DNA of 64,000 bases from Nocardioides sp. Root140 (lineage in GTDB: Bacteria > Actinomycetota > Actinomycetes > Propionibacteriales > Nocardioidaceae). Positions 26,997 to 35,749 of the stretch are shown here, one piece after another. The DNA lies in contig NZ_LMFI01000016.1 in the NCBI RefSeq assembly GCF_001426745.1, positions 204,176-268,175 on the forward strand. Reading direction: 5' to 3'. Numbering within the stretch: position 1 is the stretch's first letter; every line of letters begins with the position of its first letter. The notes below the pieces were generated by a model. That model made no database searches. It was given only the letters and a program-made list of their open reading frames with translations, and was not told where the DNA came from. The position numbers and the translations under genes were made by a program.

Positions 26997-28979
26997 TCAG
27001 TCGCCCCAGGTGAGGAGCTCTTCGGCGCGCATCACCTCGGGCGGGATCCCGAACGCGTCGACGAGGTCGACGGCGATCGGGCGCACCTTCCGGCACAGGC
27101 CGTTGATCTCGCGGCTGATCGCCTTGGAGCGCTGCGAGGTCAGGCGACCATGCTCCATGAACCAGGCCCGGTCGGCCTCGATGGTGGTCAGCGCGAAGAG
27201 GTCGACCATCAGTCCCATCGCAACCTTGTTGTCACCCTCGGGCATCTGCGCGACCTTCTCGACGCACGCATCGAGCACGAGGCGTTCGACGTGGGCCTTC
27301 GCGGTCGCGATGACGTGGTCCTGCACACGCGAGAACACCTCGCCCGGCTCCATGCCGGTGTCCACACCGCGCTTGAGCCGACGGGCCACGCCGCTGAGCA
27401 TGTGCTCCTCACGGAACCGCAGCATCGCCTGCTGGAAGTTCGGGTCGAGCAGCCCGGCCTCCTGGTCCCACTCGTCGCCGCCGGGCAGGAGGTCCTTGAC
27501 CCGCTCGAGCAGCTTGTGGACGTTGGTGCGCTCGAGCACGGTGTCGACGGCCATGCCGGCCACGAACCTGACCATGCCGAGCTGGTCGAGGTCGGAGAAG
27601 TCGCTGGAGTATCCGGTCAGTAGCCCCTTGGCGACGAGCTGCAGCAGCACGTGGTTGTCGCCCTCGAAGGTCATGAACACGTCGGTGTCGGCCTTGAGCG
27701 CGTCGAACCGGTTCTTCGAGATGTAGCCCGCACCGCCACAGGCCTCGCGGCACTCCTGGATGGTGCGGGTGGCGTGCCAGGTGCCGAGTGCCTTGGTGCC
27801 TGCGGCTCGTGACTCGAGGGCCCGGCGGTCTGCCTCGTCGGTGGTGGCGCCCGAGAACACGTCGTGGCAGCGACTGGCCAGCACCTCCTGCGCGAAGTGC
27901 ATCGCGTAGGTGCGGGCCAGCAGTGGGAAGAGCCGTCGCTGGTGCTGGCCGTAGTCGAGCAGCAGTTGCTCGGGCTGGTCGTCGGAGGTCTCGAACTGCC
28001 GGCGGCGTACGGCGTACTTCACCGCGACGGCCAGGGCCACCTTCGACGCGTTGATGCTGGCGCCGCCGACGCAGACCCGACCCAGCACGAGGGTGCCGAG
28101 CATGGTGAAGAACCGCTTGTTGGGGTTCTCGATCGACGACTCGTAGACGCCGGTGGCGGTCACGTCGGCGAACCGGTTGAGCAGCGCCGTGCGCGGCACC
28201 CTCACGCCGTCGAACCAGAGCCGCCCGTTGTCGACGCCGTTGAGGCCCATCTTGCGGCCGCAGTCCTCGATGCGTACGCCGGGCGCCGGCTCGCCGTCGA
28301 CGCGGATGGGTACGACGAACGCGTGCACGCCCTCCGTCTTGCCACCGATCTCGAGCTGGGCGAAGACGACGGCCAGCTCGGCGTGCCGTCCTGCGTTGCC
28401 GATGTAGTCCTTGTGGGCCGACTCCTTCGGCGTGGTGATCACGAACTCCTGGGTGGCGACGTCGTAGGTCGCCACGGTCTCGAGCGCCTGCACGTTGGAG
28501 CCGTGGCCCGCCTCCGTCATCGCGAAGCAACCCATCAGCTCTCCGCTGATCGTGTCGCGCAGGTAGGTGTCGTGGTGGTGCTTCGTGCCGAGCTGCTGGA
28601 TGGCTCCGCCGAAGAGCCCGAACTGCACGCCGATCTTGACCAGCACCGACAGGTCACCGAACGCCATCGTCTCGAACGCCGCGATTGCCGCCCCGGTGTC
28701 GTCTGACCCGCCGTACGCCGCGGGGAAGGCGACCGCGGTCTGCCCGGTGCCGGCGACGTCGAGAACGATGTCCTTGACCCGGTCCTTGAACGCCGGCAGG
28801 TCGAGGGTCTCGGCCTCCGCCAGCATGCCGGCGTGCTGCACCAGGTTGCTGCGGACCAGGCCCCGCACCTCGGCGTACTTCCCGTCGAGGAGCCGGGTCA
28901 GCTCGGCCACGTCCACGTCGGGCCGGGTGTAGCCGGCGGTCTCTTCGTCGGGCTCGGGCGTCACGGTCTCGGTGGCCAT
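26997..28979 (-). CDS. Acyl-CoA oxidase/dehydrogenase-like flavoprotein
   Basis: 660 aa, longer than the ~385-aa acyl-CoA dehydrogenases and like acyl-CoA oxidases. FAD/substrate motif CFAMTEAGHGSNV at ~150, KESAHKDYIGNAG, then RTIQECREACGGAGY and the catalytic-Glu region FMTFEGDNHVLLQLVAKGLL at ~430. A C-terminal ACOX-type helical domain follows. It oxidises a fatty acyl-CoA to the enoyl-CoA. Whether O2 or ETF is the acceptor cannot be told from sequence. Confidence 0.9.
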   Translation of the reverse strand: MATETVTPEPDEETAGYTRPDVDVAELTRLLDGKYAEVRGLVRSNLVQHAGMLAEAETLDLPAFKDRVKDIVLDVAGTGQTAVAFPAAYGGSDDTGAAIAAFETMAFGDLSVLVKIGVQFGLFGGAIQQLGTKHHHDTYLRDTISGELMGCFAMTEAGHGSNVQALETVATYDVATQEFVITTPKESAHKDYIGNAGRHAELAVVFAQLEIGGKTEGVHAFVVPIRVDGEPAPGVRIEDCGRKMGLNGVDNGRLWFDGVRVPRTALLNRFADVTATGVYESSIENPNKRFFTMLGTLVLGRVCVGGASINASKVALAVAVKYAVRRRQFETSDDQPEQLLLDYGQHQRRLFPLLARTYAMHFAQEVLASRCHDVFSGATTDEADRRALESRAAGTKALGTWHATRTIQECREACGGAGYISKNRFDALKADTDVFMTFEGDNHVLLQLVAKGLLTGYSSDFSDLDQLGMVRFVAGMAVDTVLERTNVHKLLERVKDLLPGGDEWDQEAGLLDPNFQQAMLRFREEHMLSGVARRLKRGVDTGMEPGEVFSRVQDHVIATAKAHVERLVLDACVEKVAQMPEGDNKVAMGLMVDLFALTTIEADRAWFMEHGRLTSQRSKAISREINGLCRKVRPIAVDLVDAFGIPPEVMRAEELLTWGD

Positions 28980-29013
28980 GCCGCCACCGTACCGACTGTG
29001 CGCCGGCGCGACC

Positions 29014-30363
29014 TCAGGGCCGAGCGTAGAAGTTCGGCGGGATCCAGTAGTACATCGACTCCTGGGTCACGTCACGACCGGTGCGCGGCGCGTGGATCAT
29101 CTGGCCGTTCCCGACGTAGAGCGCGACGTGGTAGATCGACGACGGGCTGCTCGAGGATCCCCAGAAGACCAGGTCACCGGGGCGCAGGTTCGAGGAGCTG
29201 ATCGGCGTCGCGGTGTCGTACTGCCCGACGGAGTAGTGCGGGAGGTACTTCCCACCGGCGGCCCACGCCTTCATGGTCAGGCCCGAGCAGTCCCACGAGT
29301 TGGGGCCTGCCGCCGCCCACACGTAGGGCTCACCGATCTGGGCCCGCGCGAAGTTGATCGCGGCCTGCGCGCCCGACGAGGACGGGGGCGGCGGTGTGGG
29401 GTCGGGCTCAGGCTCGGGGTCCTGGGTGGGCGGCGCGGGCTCGTCGCTCGGCGGGTCGCTCGGCTCGGGGTCCTGGGTCGGCGGCGCGGGCTCGTCGCTC
29501 GGCTCGTCGGACGTCGTGGTCGGAGTCGGGTCGACGGTCGTCGTGGCCGGCGCATCGTCCTCGGCGGCGGCCTGCTGTGCGGCCCGGGCCGCACGCAGCT
29601 GGGCGGCGGCCTCGAGGGCGGACTGGCGGCGCGAGGCCAGGGACACCGAGATGTCCTGGAGGTTGGCCAGCTCGCGGATCAGGGAGTCCTTCTCCGCGGC
29701 CACCGCGCTGGCCTCCGAGAGGGCGGCCTGCTCCTGCGCCTCGGCCTCGGCACGGGCCGACTCGGCCTCGACCTCGAGGGCGGCCGCTGCGTCGTGGGCG
29801 TCGTCGGCCTGGTCCGAGGCCAGCTCGGCGACCTTCGCCGCGGCGTCGTACGCCTTGGTGATGTCCTCGATCGAGCTGTCGACGGTGTACATCGTGTGGG
29901 CGTCGTCGAGCATCGCCTCGGAGCCGTCCTGCTTCATCATCGACGAGAGGGCGGTGACCTCGGGCGACATCTCGTAGTTGTCGGCCACCATGTCGCTGTA
30001 GGCGACCGTCTGGACCTCGAGGCGGGACTCTGCTCCGGCGGCCCTGCGGTCAGCCGCGGCGGCGGCACGCTGGGCCTCCTGGAGCTTCCACCGGGCGGCG
30101 TTGTACGCCTCGGCCGCCTGGCCGGCCTTCACGCCGGCCTCCTGGAGCCGCTGGTTGGCCATCACGAGATCAGCCTGGACGCTGGCGACCGTGCGCTTCA
30201 TGTTGGTCGCGGCCGACTTGGCGGCGTCGACCTCGGCCTGGCTCGGAGTGTCCCCGCCCGATCCCGGGTCCGGGTCGGCCACGGCGGCCGGCACGCACAA
30301 GGCAAGCGTGAGGACACCGGCGAGCCCGGCAAGCAGCGGTCGGCCCGAGGTGGTCCGTCGCAC
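29014..30363 (-). CDS. Secreted NlpC/P60 peptidoglycan hydrolase with coiled coil (RipA-like)
   Basis: 449 aa from GTG 30363, chosen because it gives a compact signal peptide (VRRTTSGR, hydrophobic core, cleavage after PAAVA) with AAGGGG upstream. A long coiled coil spans ~40-290. A Pro/Glu/Asp/Thr linker (~295-340) contains two copies of SDEPAPPTQDPEP. The NlpC/P60 domain has catalytic Cys in SWDCSGLTMKAW and His in YHVALYVGNG. It cleaves peptide stems, and the coiled coil probably controls the active site. Structured leader and palindrome lie upstream. Confidence 0.93.
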   Translation of the reverse strand: MRRTTSGRPLLAGLAGVLTLALCVPAAVADPDPGSGGDTPSQAEVDAAKSAATNMKRTVASVQADLVMANQRLQEAGVKAGQAAEAYNAARWKLQEAQRAAAAADRRAAGAESRLEVQTVAYSDMVADNYEMSPEVTALSSMMKQDGSEAMLDDAHTMYTVDSSIEDITKAYDAAAKVAELASDQADDAHDAAAALEVEAESARAEAEAQEQAALSEASAVAAEKDSLIRELANLQDISVSLASRRQSALEAAAQLRAARAAQQAAAEDDAPATTTVDPTPTTTSDEPSDEPAPPTQDPEPSDPPSDEPAPPTQDPEPEPDPTPPPPSSSGAQAAINFARAQIGEPYVWAAAGPNSWDCSGLTMKAWAAGGKYLPHYSVGQYDTATPISSSNLRPGDLVFWGSSSSPSSIYHVALYVGNGQMIHAPRTGRDVTQESMYYWIPPNFYARP

Positions 30364-30392
30364 GATATTCAGCCCCTTTGTCTGTCTGGAGA

Positions 30393-30420
30393 CCTCGGGC
30401 GACTTCCCCATCGCCCGAGG
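30393..30420 (-). promoter_or_regulatory. Perfect hairpin in the NlpC/P60 leader
   Basis: CCTCGGGCGA at 30393-30402 and its exact complement at 30411-30420 flank an 8-nt loop about 30 nt before the start codon. A second stem, GAGCAC/GTGCTC, lies just upstream (around 30427-30442). Together they make a roughly 100-nt structured 5' leader. I could not match it to the c-di-AMP (ydaO) class often found before such genes. Confidence 0.45.
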
Positions 30421-30526
30421 CACTTTGAGCACGCTAGTGCTCACCAGTCACAAAAGAAACACTTCTTTCCAGATTTCTCAAAAGTATCGGCGTGTCGCCT
30501 TGACAAACTACAAGCGTGTAATTTCC

Positions 30527-30546
30527 GAATTACATCGATGTAATTC
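30527..30546. promoter_or_regulatory. 20-bp perfect palindrome upstream of the NlpC/P60 gene
   Basis: GAATTACATCGATGTAATTC is self-complementary over 20 bp, with a further half-site TGTAATT next to it at 30518-30524. It lies in the most AT-rich stretch of the window. A possible minus-strand -35 (TTGTCA, 30501-30506) lies about 20 bp downstream of it, so an activator or repressor site is plausible. The regulator is unknown. Confidence 0.6.
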
Positions 30547-30579
30547 ACGGACAATGTCCCGAAAGAGGCAGCAATGACA

Positions 30580-30627
30580 GAACGTCCTGCGGTCCGGCTG
30601 CCGGGGCGGCCAGGACGCAGGACGTTC
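30580..30627 (-). terminator. Long-stem hairpin after the PAP2 gene
   Basis: GAACGTCCTGCG at 30580-30591 pairs perfectly with 30616-30627 around a 24-nt GC-rich loop, 30 nt past the PAP2 stop codon. Stem strength fits a terminator; no U-tract is visible. Confidence 0.6.
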
Positions 30628-30656
30628 TGGAAGAGCGAGTGTGGAGGAGGGGCGGG

Positions 30657-31706
30657 TCAGTCCTTGTCGACGGGGATCTGCGAGGTCGTCGTCGTCGGAT
30701 GGCTCGACAACCCGTGTCTGTCGAACTTCTGCCCGGAGGCCAGCCCACCGACGTAGAACGAGATCACCGCGATCGCGACACCGGCGACGTCGTCGGCGAT
30801 GTAGTGCCAGCCGAAGTAGAGGGTGGCCACGACGGTGATGCCGAAGTTGATCCACATCGCCCAGCTGAGCCACTTGACCTTGATCGTGTACTGCACCATC
30901 AGGGCCACCAGCAGCGTGATCGCGCAGTGCAGGCTCGCGAAGCCCGCGACAGACTGCACCGCATCGACGCGCCCGCCCCAATAGACGCCGACGCGCCCGT
31001 AGGACAACGCCTCCATCAGTTGGGACGCCCCTGTCGGGCTGAGGTCGGTGTAGAGGAAGCGGTACTCGAAGCCGGGGCCGAGCGTCGGCAGCAGGTAGTA
31101 CGACGCCGTGCCGAGGCTCCAGGCCAGGCACTGCGAGGTGGCGAACCAGTAGCCGTAGCTGAGGTTCTTCGACCAGATCAGCCAGGCAGTCAGCACCAAC
31201 GGCACCATCGGCAGGAACCACAGGTAGATCGTCGAGAGCACGTGCGCGGAGTAGTTGGTGCCGAGCACGGCGTGCAGGACGGTGGCCGGCTCGTGCCCGA
31301 AGAAGATCGCCTTGTCGAGCAGGTGCAGCGGCCGGTCGAACTTGTAGTCGACGCCGAGCACCTGCGGCAGGAACGACTTGAGGTTCCGGTAGCTGACGTA
31401 GGTGATGTAGAAGCAGACCAGGCCCAGGACCACCAGCGTGAGACGCTCACGGTTCCAGTGGGAGTGCCAGCGCTCCATCACGATTGGCCACATCGCCTTG
31501 GGCTTCATCTTCGAGAGCCACAGCGTCCGCGGCAGCATGTCGAGGAGCAACGCCCCGAAGACCAGGAGAGGCAGCCGCAGCCACGACGGACCGAGGAAGC
31601 CCTCGGGGTCGACCACACGCTCTCCGAGGCTGATCGCCGTGAAGACAGCGAGGGCGCCCATCAACGTTGCGACCCCGACGAGGAGGACGTAGGCACGGCG
31701 ATACAC
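30657..31706 (-). CDS. PAP2-superfamily integral membrane protein (AUR1/inositol phosphotransferase-like)
   Basis: 349 aa with about eight membrane helices. PAP2 C2 and C3 motifs are SVAGFASLHCA and YFGWHYIADDVAG; the C1 region is weaker, around YLLPTLGPGFEYRF. This matches the AUR1-like branch, which transfers or removes lipid phosphate groups at the outer membrane face. The C-terminus is hydrophilic. A role in glycolipid or phosphatidylinositol-type head-group transfer is an inference. Confidence 0.82.
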   Translation of the reverse strand: MYRRAYVLLVGVATLMGALAVFTAISLGERVVDPEGFLGPSWLRLPLLVFGALLLDMLPRTLWLSKMKPKAMWPIVMERWHSHWNRERLTLVVLGLVCFYITYVSYRNLKSFLPQVLGVDYKFDRPLHLLDKAIFFGHEPATVLHAVLGTNYSAHVLSTIYLWFLPMVPLVLTAWLIWSKNLSYGYWFATSQCLAWSLGTASYYLLPTLGPGFEYRFLYTDLSPTGASQLMEALSYGRVGVYWGGRVDAVQSVAGFASLHCAITLLVALMVQYTIKVKWLSWAMWINFGITVVATLYFGWHYIADDVAGVAIAVISFYVGGLASGQKFDRHGLSSHPTTTTSQIPVDKD

Positions 31707-31736
31707 GCGGGCAGTCTAGGGGACCGCCCCCGACGA

Positions 31737-32732
31737 TCAACGTCTCGGGATCACCGCGAGCCGGTTCCGCGCCACCTCGAGACGCACTTCCTGCCCGGGC
31801 GACGGGGGCGCGGTGCCGTCGGACGTGACGGATGCCACGACACCGACCCCGGGCACGTCGACCTCGACGCGCACGGCGTCCGGGGTGACCCGCGACGACA
31901 GCACGACGCCGTGCAGCGGGCCTTCCGCGGACACCCGGAGTGCCGACCTGCGCAGCGCCACGCCGTCCCCGACCGGAAGACCTGCCGCGGTGAGTACGGC
32001 GTCGGCGGCCGAGCCGTCGAGCACGGTGGGGTAGCCCAGGAACGACGCGGCCTCCGAGTCGGCGGGGTGCTCCCAGACCTCGGCCAGCGTGCCGTCCTGG
32101 ACCGGTCGTCCGGCACGCATGAGCGCCATCCGGTCGGCGACCGCGAACGCCTCCTCGTGGTCGTGCGTGACGAACAGGGCCGTTGTCCCGGCGCGGGTGA
32201 GGATCTCGCGCAGGTCGAGGGCCAACCGCTCGCGCAGGGACTTGTCGAGTGCGCTCAGCGGCTCGTCGAGGAGCAGCAGTCGCGGCTCGACGGCGAGGGC
32301 ACGGGCCAGGGCGACGCGTTGCCGCTCACCACCGGAGAGGGTGGCCGGGGCACGGTCGGCGTACCCGGCGAGGCCGACCAGCTCGAGCAGCTCCTCGACC
32401 CGGGTGGCCACCTCGCGGCGCGGCCGGTGCCTGATGCGCAGCGCGTAGCCGACGTTGGCGCCGACACTCTGGTGGTTGAACAGCTGGCCGTCCTGGAACA
32501 TCAGGGCGAAGCCGCGCTTGTGGGTCGGCACCCCGGCGAGGTCGCCACCGTCGAACGTGATGCGGCCTGCCGAGACCGGCTCGAGGCCGGCGACCGCGCG
32601 CAGCAGTGTCGACTTGCCGCAGCCCGACGGGCCGAGCACCGCGAGCACCTCGCCGGCCGACAGCTCCAGGGACACGTCGTCGACGGCGACGGCGGCGCCG
32701 TACGTCACGGTGACCTGGTGGAGGGACAGCAC
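31737..32732 (-). CDS. thiQ: Thiamine ABC transporter ATP-binding protein
   Basis: 331 aa, GTG start 1 nt after thiP. Walker A GPSGCGKSTLL, Q-loop MFQDGQLFNHQ, signature LSGGERQR, Walker B LLLLDEPLSALD, switch His THDHEEA. The C-terminal ~100 residues form a TOBE-like regulatory domain. Substrate assignment comes from the TPP riboswitch at the head of the operon and from ThiB. Confidence 0.9.
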   Translation of the reverse strand: MLSLHQVTVTYGAAVAVDDVSLELSAGEVLAVLGPSGCGKSTLLRAVAGLEPVSAGRITFDGGDLAGVPTHKRGFALMFQDGQLFNHQSVGANVGYALRIRHRPRREVATRVEELLELVGLAGYADRAPATLSGGERQRVALARALAVEPRLLLLDEPLSALDKSLRERLALDLREILTRAGTTALFVTHDHEEAFAVADRMALMRAGRPVQDGTLAEVWEHPADSEAASFLGYPTVLDGSAADAVLTAAGLPVGDGVALRRSALRVSAEGPLHGVVLSSRVTPDAVRVEVDVPGVGVVASVTSDGTAPPSPGQEVRLEVARNRLAVIPRR

Positions 32733-32733
32733 G

Positions 32734-34362
32734 TCAGAACCCTCCCACGCCCGGCACCCGGAGCCGCTCGACGACGAACATCACCGACGCCGTGGCCAGG
32801 GCGAGTACGACGGCCGCCGCCAGCGCCATGCCGTAGTTGTGCGTGCCGGGCTGGCCGAGCAGGCGGTAGATCAGCACCGGCAGCGTCGGGTGGTCGACCC
32901 GCGAGAGGAAGGAGGTCGCACCGAACTCCCCCAGCGAGATGGCGAAGGCGAACCCGGCGGCGGCCAGCAGCGGCTTCCACACCACGGCCAGGTCGATCGT
33001 GACCAGTGCGCGCAGCGGGGAGGCGCCGAGCGAGTGCGCGGCCTGGCGCTGGCGGTCGTCGATGCCGGCCAGCACCGGGACGAGCGTGCGCACCACGAGC
33101 GGCATCGCCACCAGGGCCTGCGCGATCGGCACCAGCAGCGGCGACTCGCGGAAGTTGACCGGGGGTTCGTCGAGGGTGATCAGGAAGCCGAAGCCGAGGG
33201 TGACCGCCGAGACCCCCAACGGCAGCATGAAGAAGCCGTCGAGCAGTCCGCGGATCCGGCGTTCGGCCGGGCCGTGCGAGCGGCGGGTCGCGATCACCGC
33301 GACCAGTCCCCCGATGAGCAGCGCGATCCAGGTCGCGTCGACAGCCGTGCGCAGCGAGTTGACCAGCGCCTCGACGACCGTGACGTCGACGAGGCCGTCG
33401 CCTCCGGTCGTGTCGAGGGCCCGGTAGTTGGCCAGGCTCCACGCCCCGTCGACCCGCAACGAGCCGGTGACCAGCATGGCGATCGGCACCGCGACGAGCA
33501 GCAGCCCGAGTGCGGTCGCGAGCAACGCCGGGGCGTCGTACAACCTGACCCGGGAGGGCTCGACACGACGGCGGGCGGCCTGGCCCGGCGCCGAACGGGC
33601 CCGGGCGGCGAGCAGGAGCAGCACGGTGACCACCAGCAGCTGCAACAGGCACAGGGCTGCTGCGGCGGGCAGGTCGAAGAGGCTGGTGGTGAGCAGGTAG
33701 ATCTCGGTCTCGACGGTCGAGTAGCGCAGGCCGCCGAGCACCAGCACGATGCCGAACGCGGTCGAGCAGAACAGGAAGACGACGCTGGCCGCGGAGACGA
33801 CCGATCCGCGCAGCGCCGGGAACGTGGCGGTCCGGAACACCTGCCACGGGGAGGCGCCCAACGCTGCGGCCGCCTCACCGGGTCGCGGGTCGAGTCCCTC
33901 CCACGCCGCCCCGACCGTGCGTACGACGACCGCGAGGTTGAAGAACACCATCGCCGCGATGATCGTGACCGGCGACCCGTCGAGGCCGAGCACCTCGAGA
34001 GGGCCGGTGGAGACCAGCCGGTCGAAGGCGATCCCGACCACCACGGTCGGCAGCACGAACGGCACCAGGAAGGCCGCCCTGACCACGCTCCGGCCGGGCA
34101 CCCGCAGACGGTGCAGCGCATAGGCGGTGGGTACGCCGAGGAGCAGCGTCACCAGCGTGGCCGTGGCCGCGACCCAGACGGTGAACCACAGCACCCGGTG
34201 CACCCGGGGCCGGGCCAGCACCTCGAGCACGTCGCCGGGGGCGAACCTGCCGTCCGGCCAGAGCCCCTGCCCGAGCATGCCGGTGACCGGCAGCACGAAG
34301 AAGACACCCAGCACCAGGACCGGCAGCGCGGCCAGCCCGGCGAGCGTCAGGAGGCGCTTCAC
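32734..34362 (-). CDS. thiP: Thiamine ABC transporter permease (two fused permease domains)
   Basis: 542 aa with about twelve membrane helices in two halves. Each half has an EAA-type loop (AAAALGASPWQVFRTATFPALRG and QAAHSLGASPLRALVTIDLAVVW). The fused architecture is that of ThiP and FbpB-type transporters. The GTG start overlaps the thiB stop (GTGA). Confidence 0.92.
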   Translation of the reverse strand: MKRLLTLAGLAALPVLVLGVFFVLPVTGMLGQGLWPDGRFAPGDVLEVLARPRVHRVLWFTVWVAATATLVTLLLGVPTAYALHRLRVPGRSVVRAAFLVPFVLPTVVVGIAFDRLVSTGPLEVLGLDGSPVTIIAAMVFFNLAVVVRTVGAAWEGLDPRPGEAAAALGASPWQVFRTATFPALRGSVVSAASVVFLFCSTAFGIVLVLGGLRYSTVETEIYLLTTSLFDLPAAAALCLLQLLVVTVLLLLAARARSAPGQAARRRVEPSRVRLYDAPALLATALGLLLVAVPIAMLVTGSLRVDGAWSLANYRALDTTGGDGLVDVTVVEALVNSLRTAVDATWIALLIGGLVAVIATRRSHGPAERRIRGLLDGFFMLPLGVSAVTLGFGFLITLDEPPVNFRESPLLVPIAQALVAMPLVVRTLVPVLAGIDDRQRQAAHSLGASPLRALVTIDLAVVWKPLLAAAGFAFAISLGEFGATSFLSRVDHPTLPVLIYRLLGQPGTHNYGMALAAAVVLALATASVMFVVERLRVPGVGGF

Positions 34363-35465
34363 CTACTGACGATGTCCGTCCACTCGGTCAGCCACTCGGC
34401 GCGGTGCTCGGAGATGTCGTCGGCGGAGACCTCGTAGGGCTCGGTCGGCTGCTGCGCGAACTTCGCCCACTCCTTCGGCAGCGCGACGGAGTCGTCGACC
34501 GGGAAGACGTACATGTTGTCGGGCAGCGCGGCCTGGACCTCAGGGCTGAGCAGCCAGTCGACGACGGCCTGGCCGCCGACCGGGTTGTTCGCGTTCTCCA
34601 GCACGCCGGCGTACTCGACCTGGCGGAAGCAGGTGTCGAGCAGGGCCGCGGTGGTGGTCTCGCCGGTCTTCTTGTCCACGGTGAAGGCGGGCGAGGTGTC
34701 GTACGAGACCACGATCGGTCGGTCGCCGTCGCCACCGCCGGTGAAACCGCCGTAGTAGGCGTCGGTCCAGCCCTCGGTCAGCTCGGCGCCGTTGCCGACG
34801 AGGTCCGTCCAGTAGTCGGGCCAGTCGTCGCCGTACTCGGCGATCGTGGCGAGCAGGAAGGCCAGGCCGGGCGAGCTGGTGGCCGCGCCGGGGATCACCG
34901 TGAGGTCCTTGTAGGCCGGGTCGGTGAGGTCGTCGAGGCTGGTCGGTGGCTCCTGGTCGTTCTTCTCGAACCAGGCCGTGTCGACGTTGACGCAGACCGA
35001 GGCCTGGTCGATCGGCGCGAGCTTGTCCCCCGCGTCGCCGTCGAGGCGCAGCTTCTCCGCGCTGCCGGGCAGCTCGGCGGCGTACGTCGCGAAGACGTCC
35101 TCGTCGACCGCGCGCGAGGCGAAGGTGTTGTCGACGCCGAACGCCACGTCGCCGATCGGGTTCGACTGGCTCAGCGCCAGCGCGTTGGTCAGCTTGCCGG
35201 CGTCACCGGAGGGCCGGATCTTCAGCGTGGCGCCGGTGTCCTTCTGGAACTGGCGGATCAGCTTCTTCGGCAGGTTGAACGAGTCGTGGGTGACGAGCGT
35301 GACGGTGGTTCCGGCGATCGCGTCGGCGGGGTCGACGCCGTCGGTCGCCTCGATCTTGGTCTCGCCCGAGTCGTCCCCGTCGTCGGCCAGCAGCGTGCAC
35401 GACGCTGCGCCCGTCAACGTCAGGGCCGTGATCGTGGCCAGGGTGGTGCGCAGTGCGCGGTTCAT
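34359..35465 (-). CDS. thiB: Thiamine-binding lipoprotein
   Basis: 368 aa. Lipoprotein signal ending TLTGAASC, then the TbpA/ThiB fold: VTLVTHDSFNLPKKLIRQFQ, GDVAFGVDNTFASRA, QASVCVNVDTAWF, DLTVIPGAATSSPGLAFLL, and YDTSPAF. It binds thiamine or its phosphates outside the membrane. It is directly behind a TPP riboswitch, which supports the ligand. Confidence 0.94.
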   Translation of the reverse strand: MNRALRTTLATITALTLTGAASCTLLADDGDDSGETKIEATDGVDPADAIAGTTVTLVTHDSFNLPKKLIRQFQKDTGATLKIRPSGDAGKLTNALALSQSNPIGDVAFGVDNTFASRAVDEDVFATYAAELPGSAEKLRLDGDAGDKLAPIDQASVCVNVDTAWFEKNDQEPPTSLDDLTDPAYKDLTVIPGAATSSPGLAFLLATIAEYGDDWPDYWTDLVGNGAELTEGWTDAYYGGFTGGGDGDRPIVVSYDTSPAFTVDKKTGETTTAALLDTCFRQVEYAGVLENANNPVGGQAVVDWLLSPEVQAALPDNMYVFPVDDSVALPKEWAKFAQQPTEPYEVSADDISEHRAEWLTEWTDIVSR

Positions 35466-35469
35466 CTCC

Positions 35470-35585
35470 GACTCCCTTCGCCGGTGCTAACCGGATCAGG
35501 TCCTGAGGGTCTGCGGCCAGCGTGGTCTGCTGGGCCCGCACTCTCAGCTCCCCGGCTCGCTGGCCGGAGGGCTCCCCTGTCTCTT
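35470..35585 (-). promoter_or_regulatory. TPP (THI-element) riboswitch
   Basis: Reading the minus strand, all conserved blocks are present in order: GGGGAGCCC, GCTGAGAGTGCGG, GACCCTCAGGACCTGATC, GGTTAGCACCGGCGAAGGGA. This is the pyrimidine-binding CUGAGA and the pyrophosphate-binding ACCUGAUC..GCGAAGGGA of the thi-box. It ends about 5 nt before the thiB start, so TPP probably sequesters the ribosome-binding site. Confidence 0.95.
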
Positions 35586-35622
35586 GAGCTCCCGAATCTA
35601 CCCCACGCCCCGCCCGCCCCGA

Positions 35623-35691
35623 GTAACGCGGGGTTACGGTCGCTCCACACGCGTCGTGACGCGTGCGAACCGTCAGCAGCACCGCACAAGT
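35623..35691 (+). repeat. Left 69-bp inverted repeat of the ECF41 cassette
   Basis: Begins GTAACGCGGGGTTACGGTCG and ends CAGCACCGCACAAGT. It matches the inverse of 37351-37419 over 69 bp with two mismatches. Internal small palindromes: GTAAC..GTTAC and CACGCGT..ACGCGTG. Confidence 0.95.
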
Positions 35692-35749
35692 GCCGCCGTA
35701 CGACCGCCCGGCGGCGCGCTCGACCGACGGGACGTGCCGGCGTACGACC

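Noticed and set aside
30364..30560. ydaO (c-di-AMP) riboswitch before the NlpC/P60 gene
   Set aside because: The leader is short and I could not find the conserved blocks; only generic stems are visible.
30574..30756. Small plus-strand ORF starting MTERPAVRL
   Set aside because: It runs through a terminator hairpin and into the PAP2 gene in antisense, with no family features.
31737..35465. Iron(III) ABC transporter
   Set aside because: The permease and ATPase would also fit FbpBC, but the TPP riboswitch and the ThiB-type binding protein decide for thiamine.
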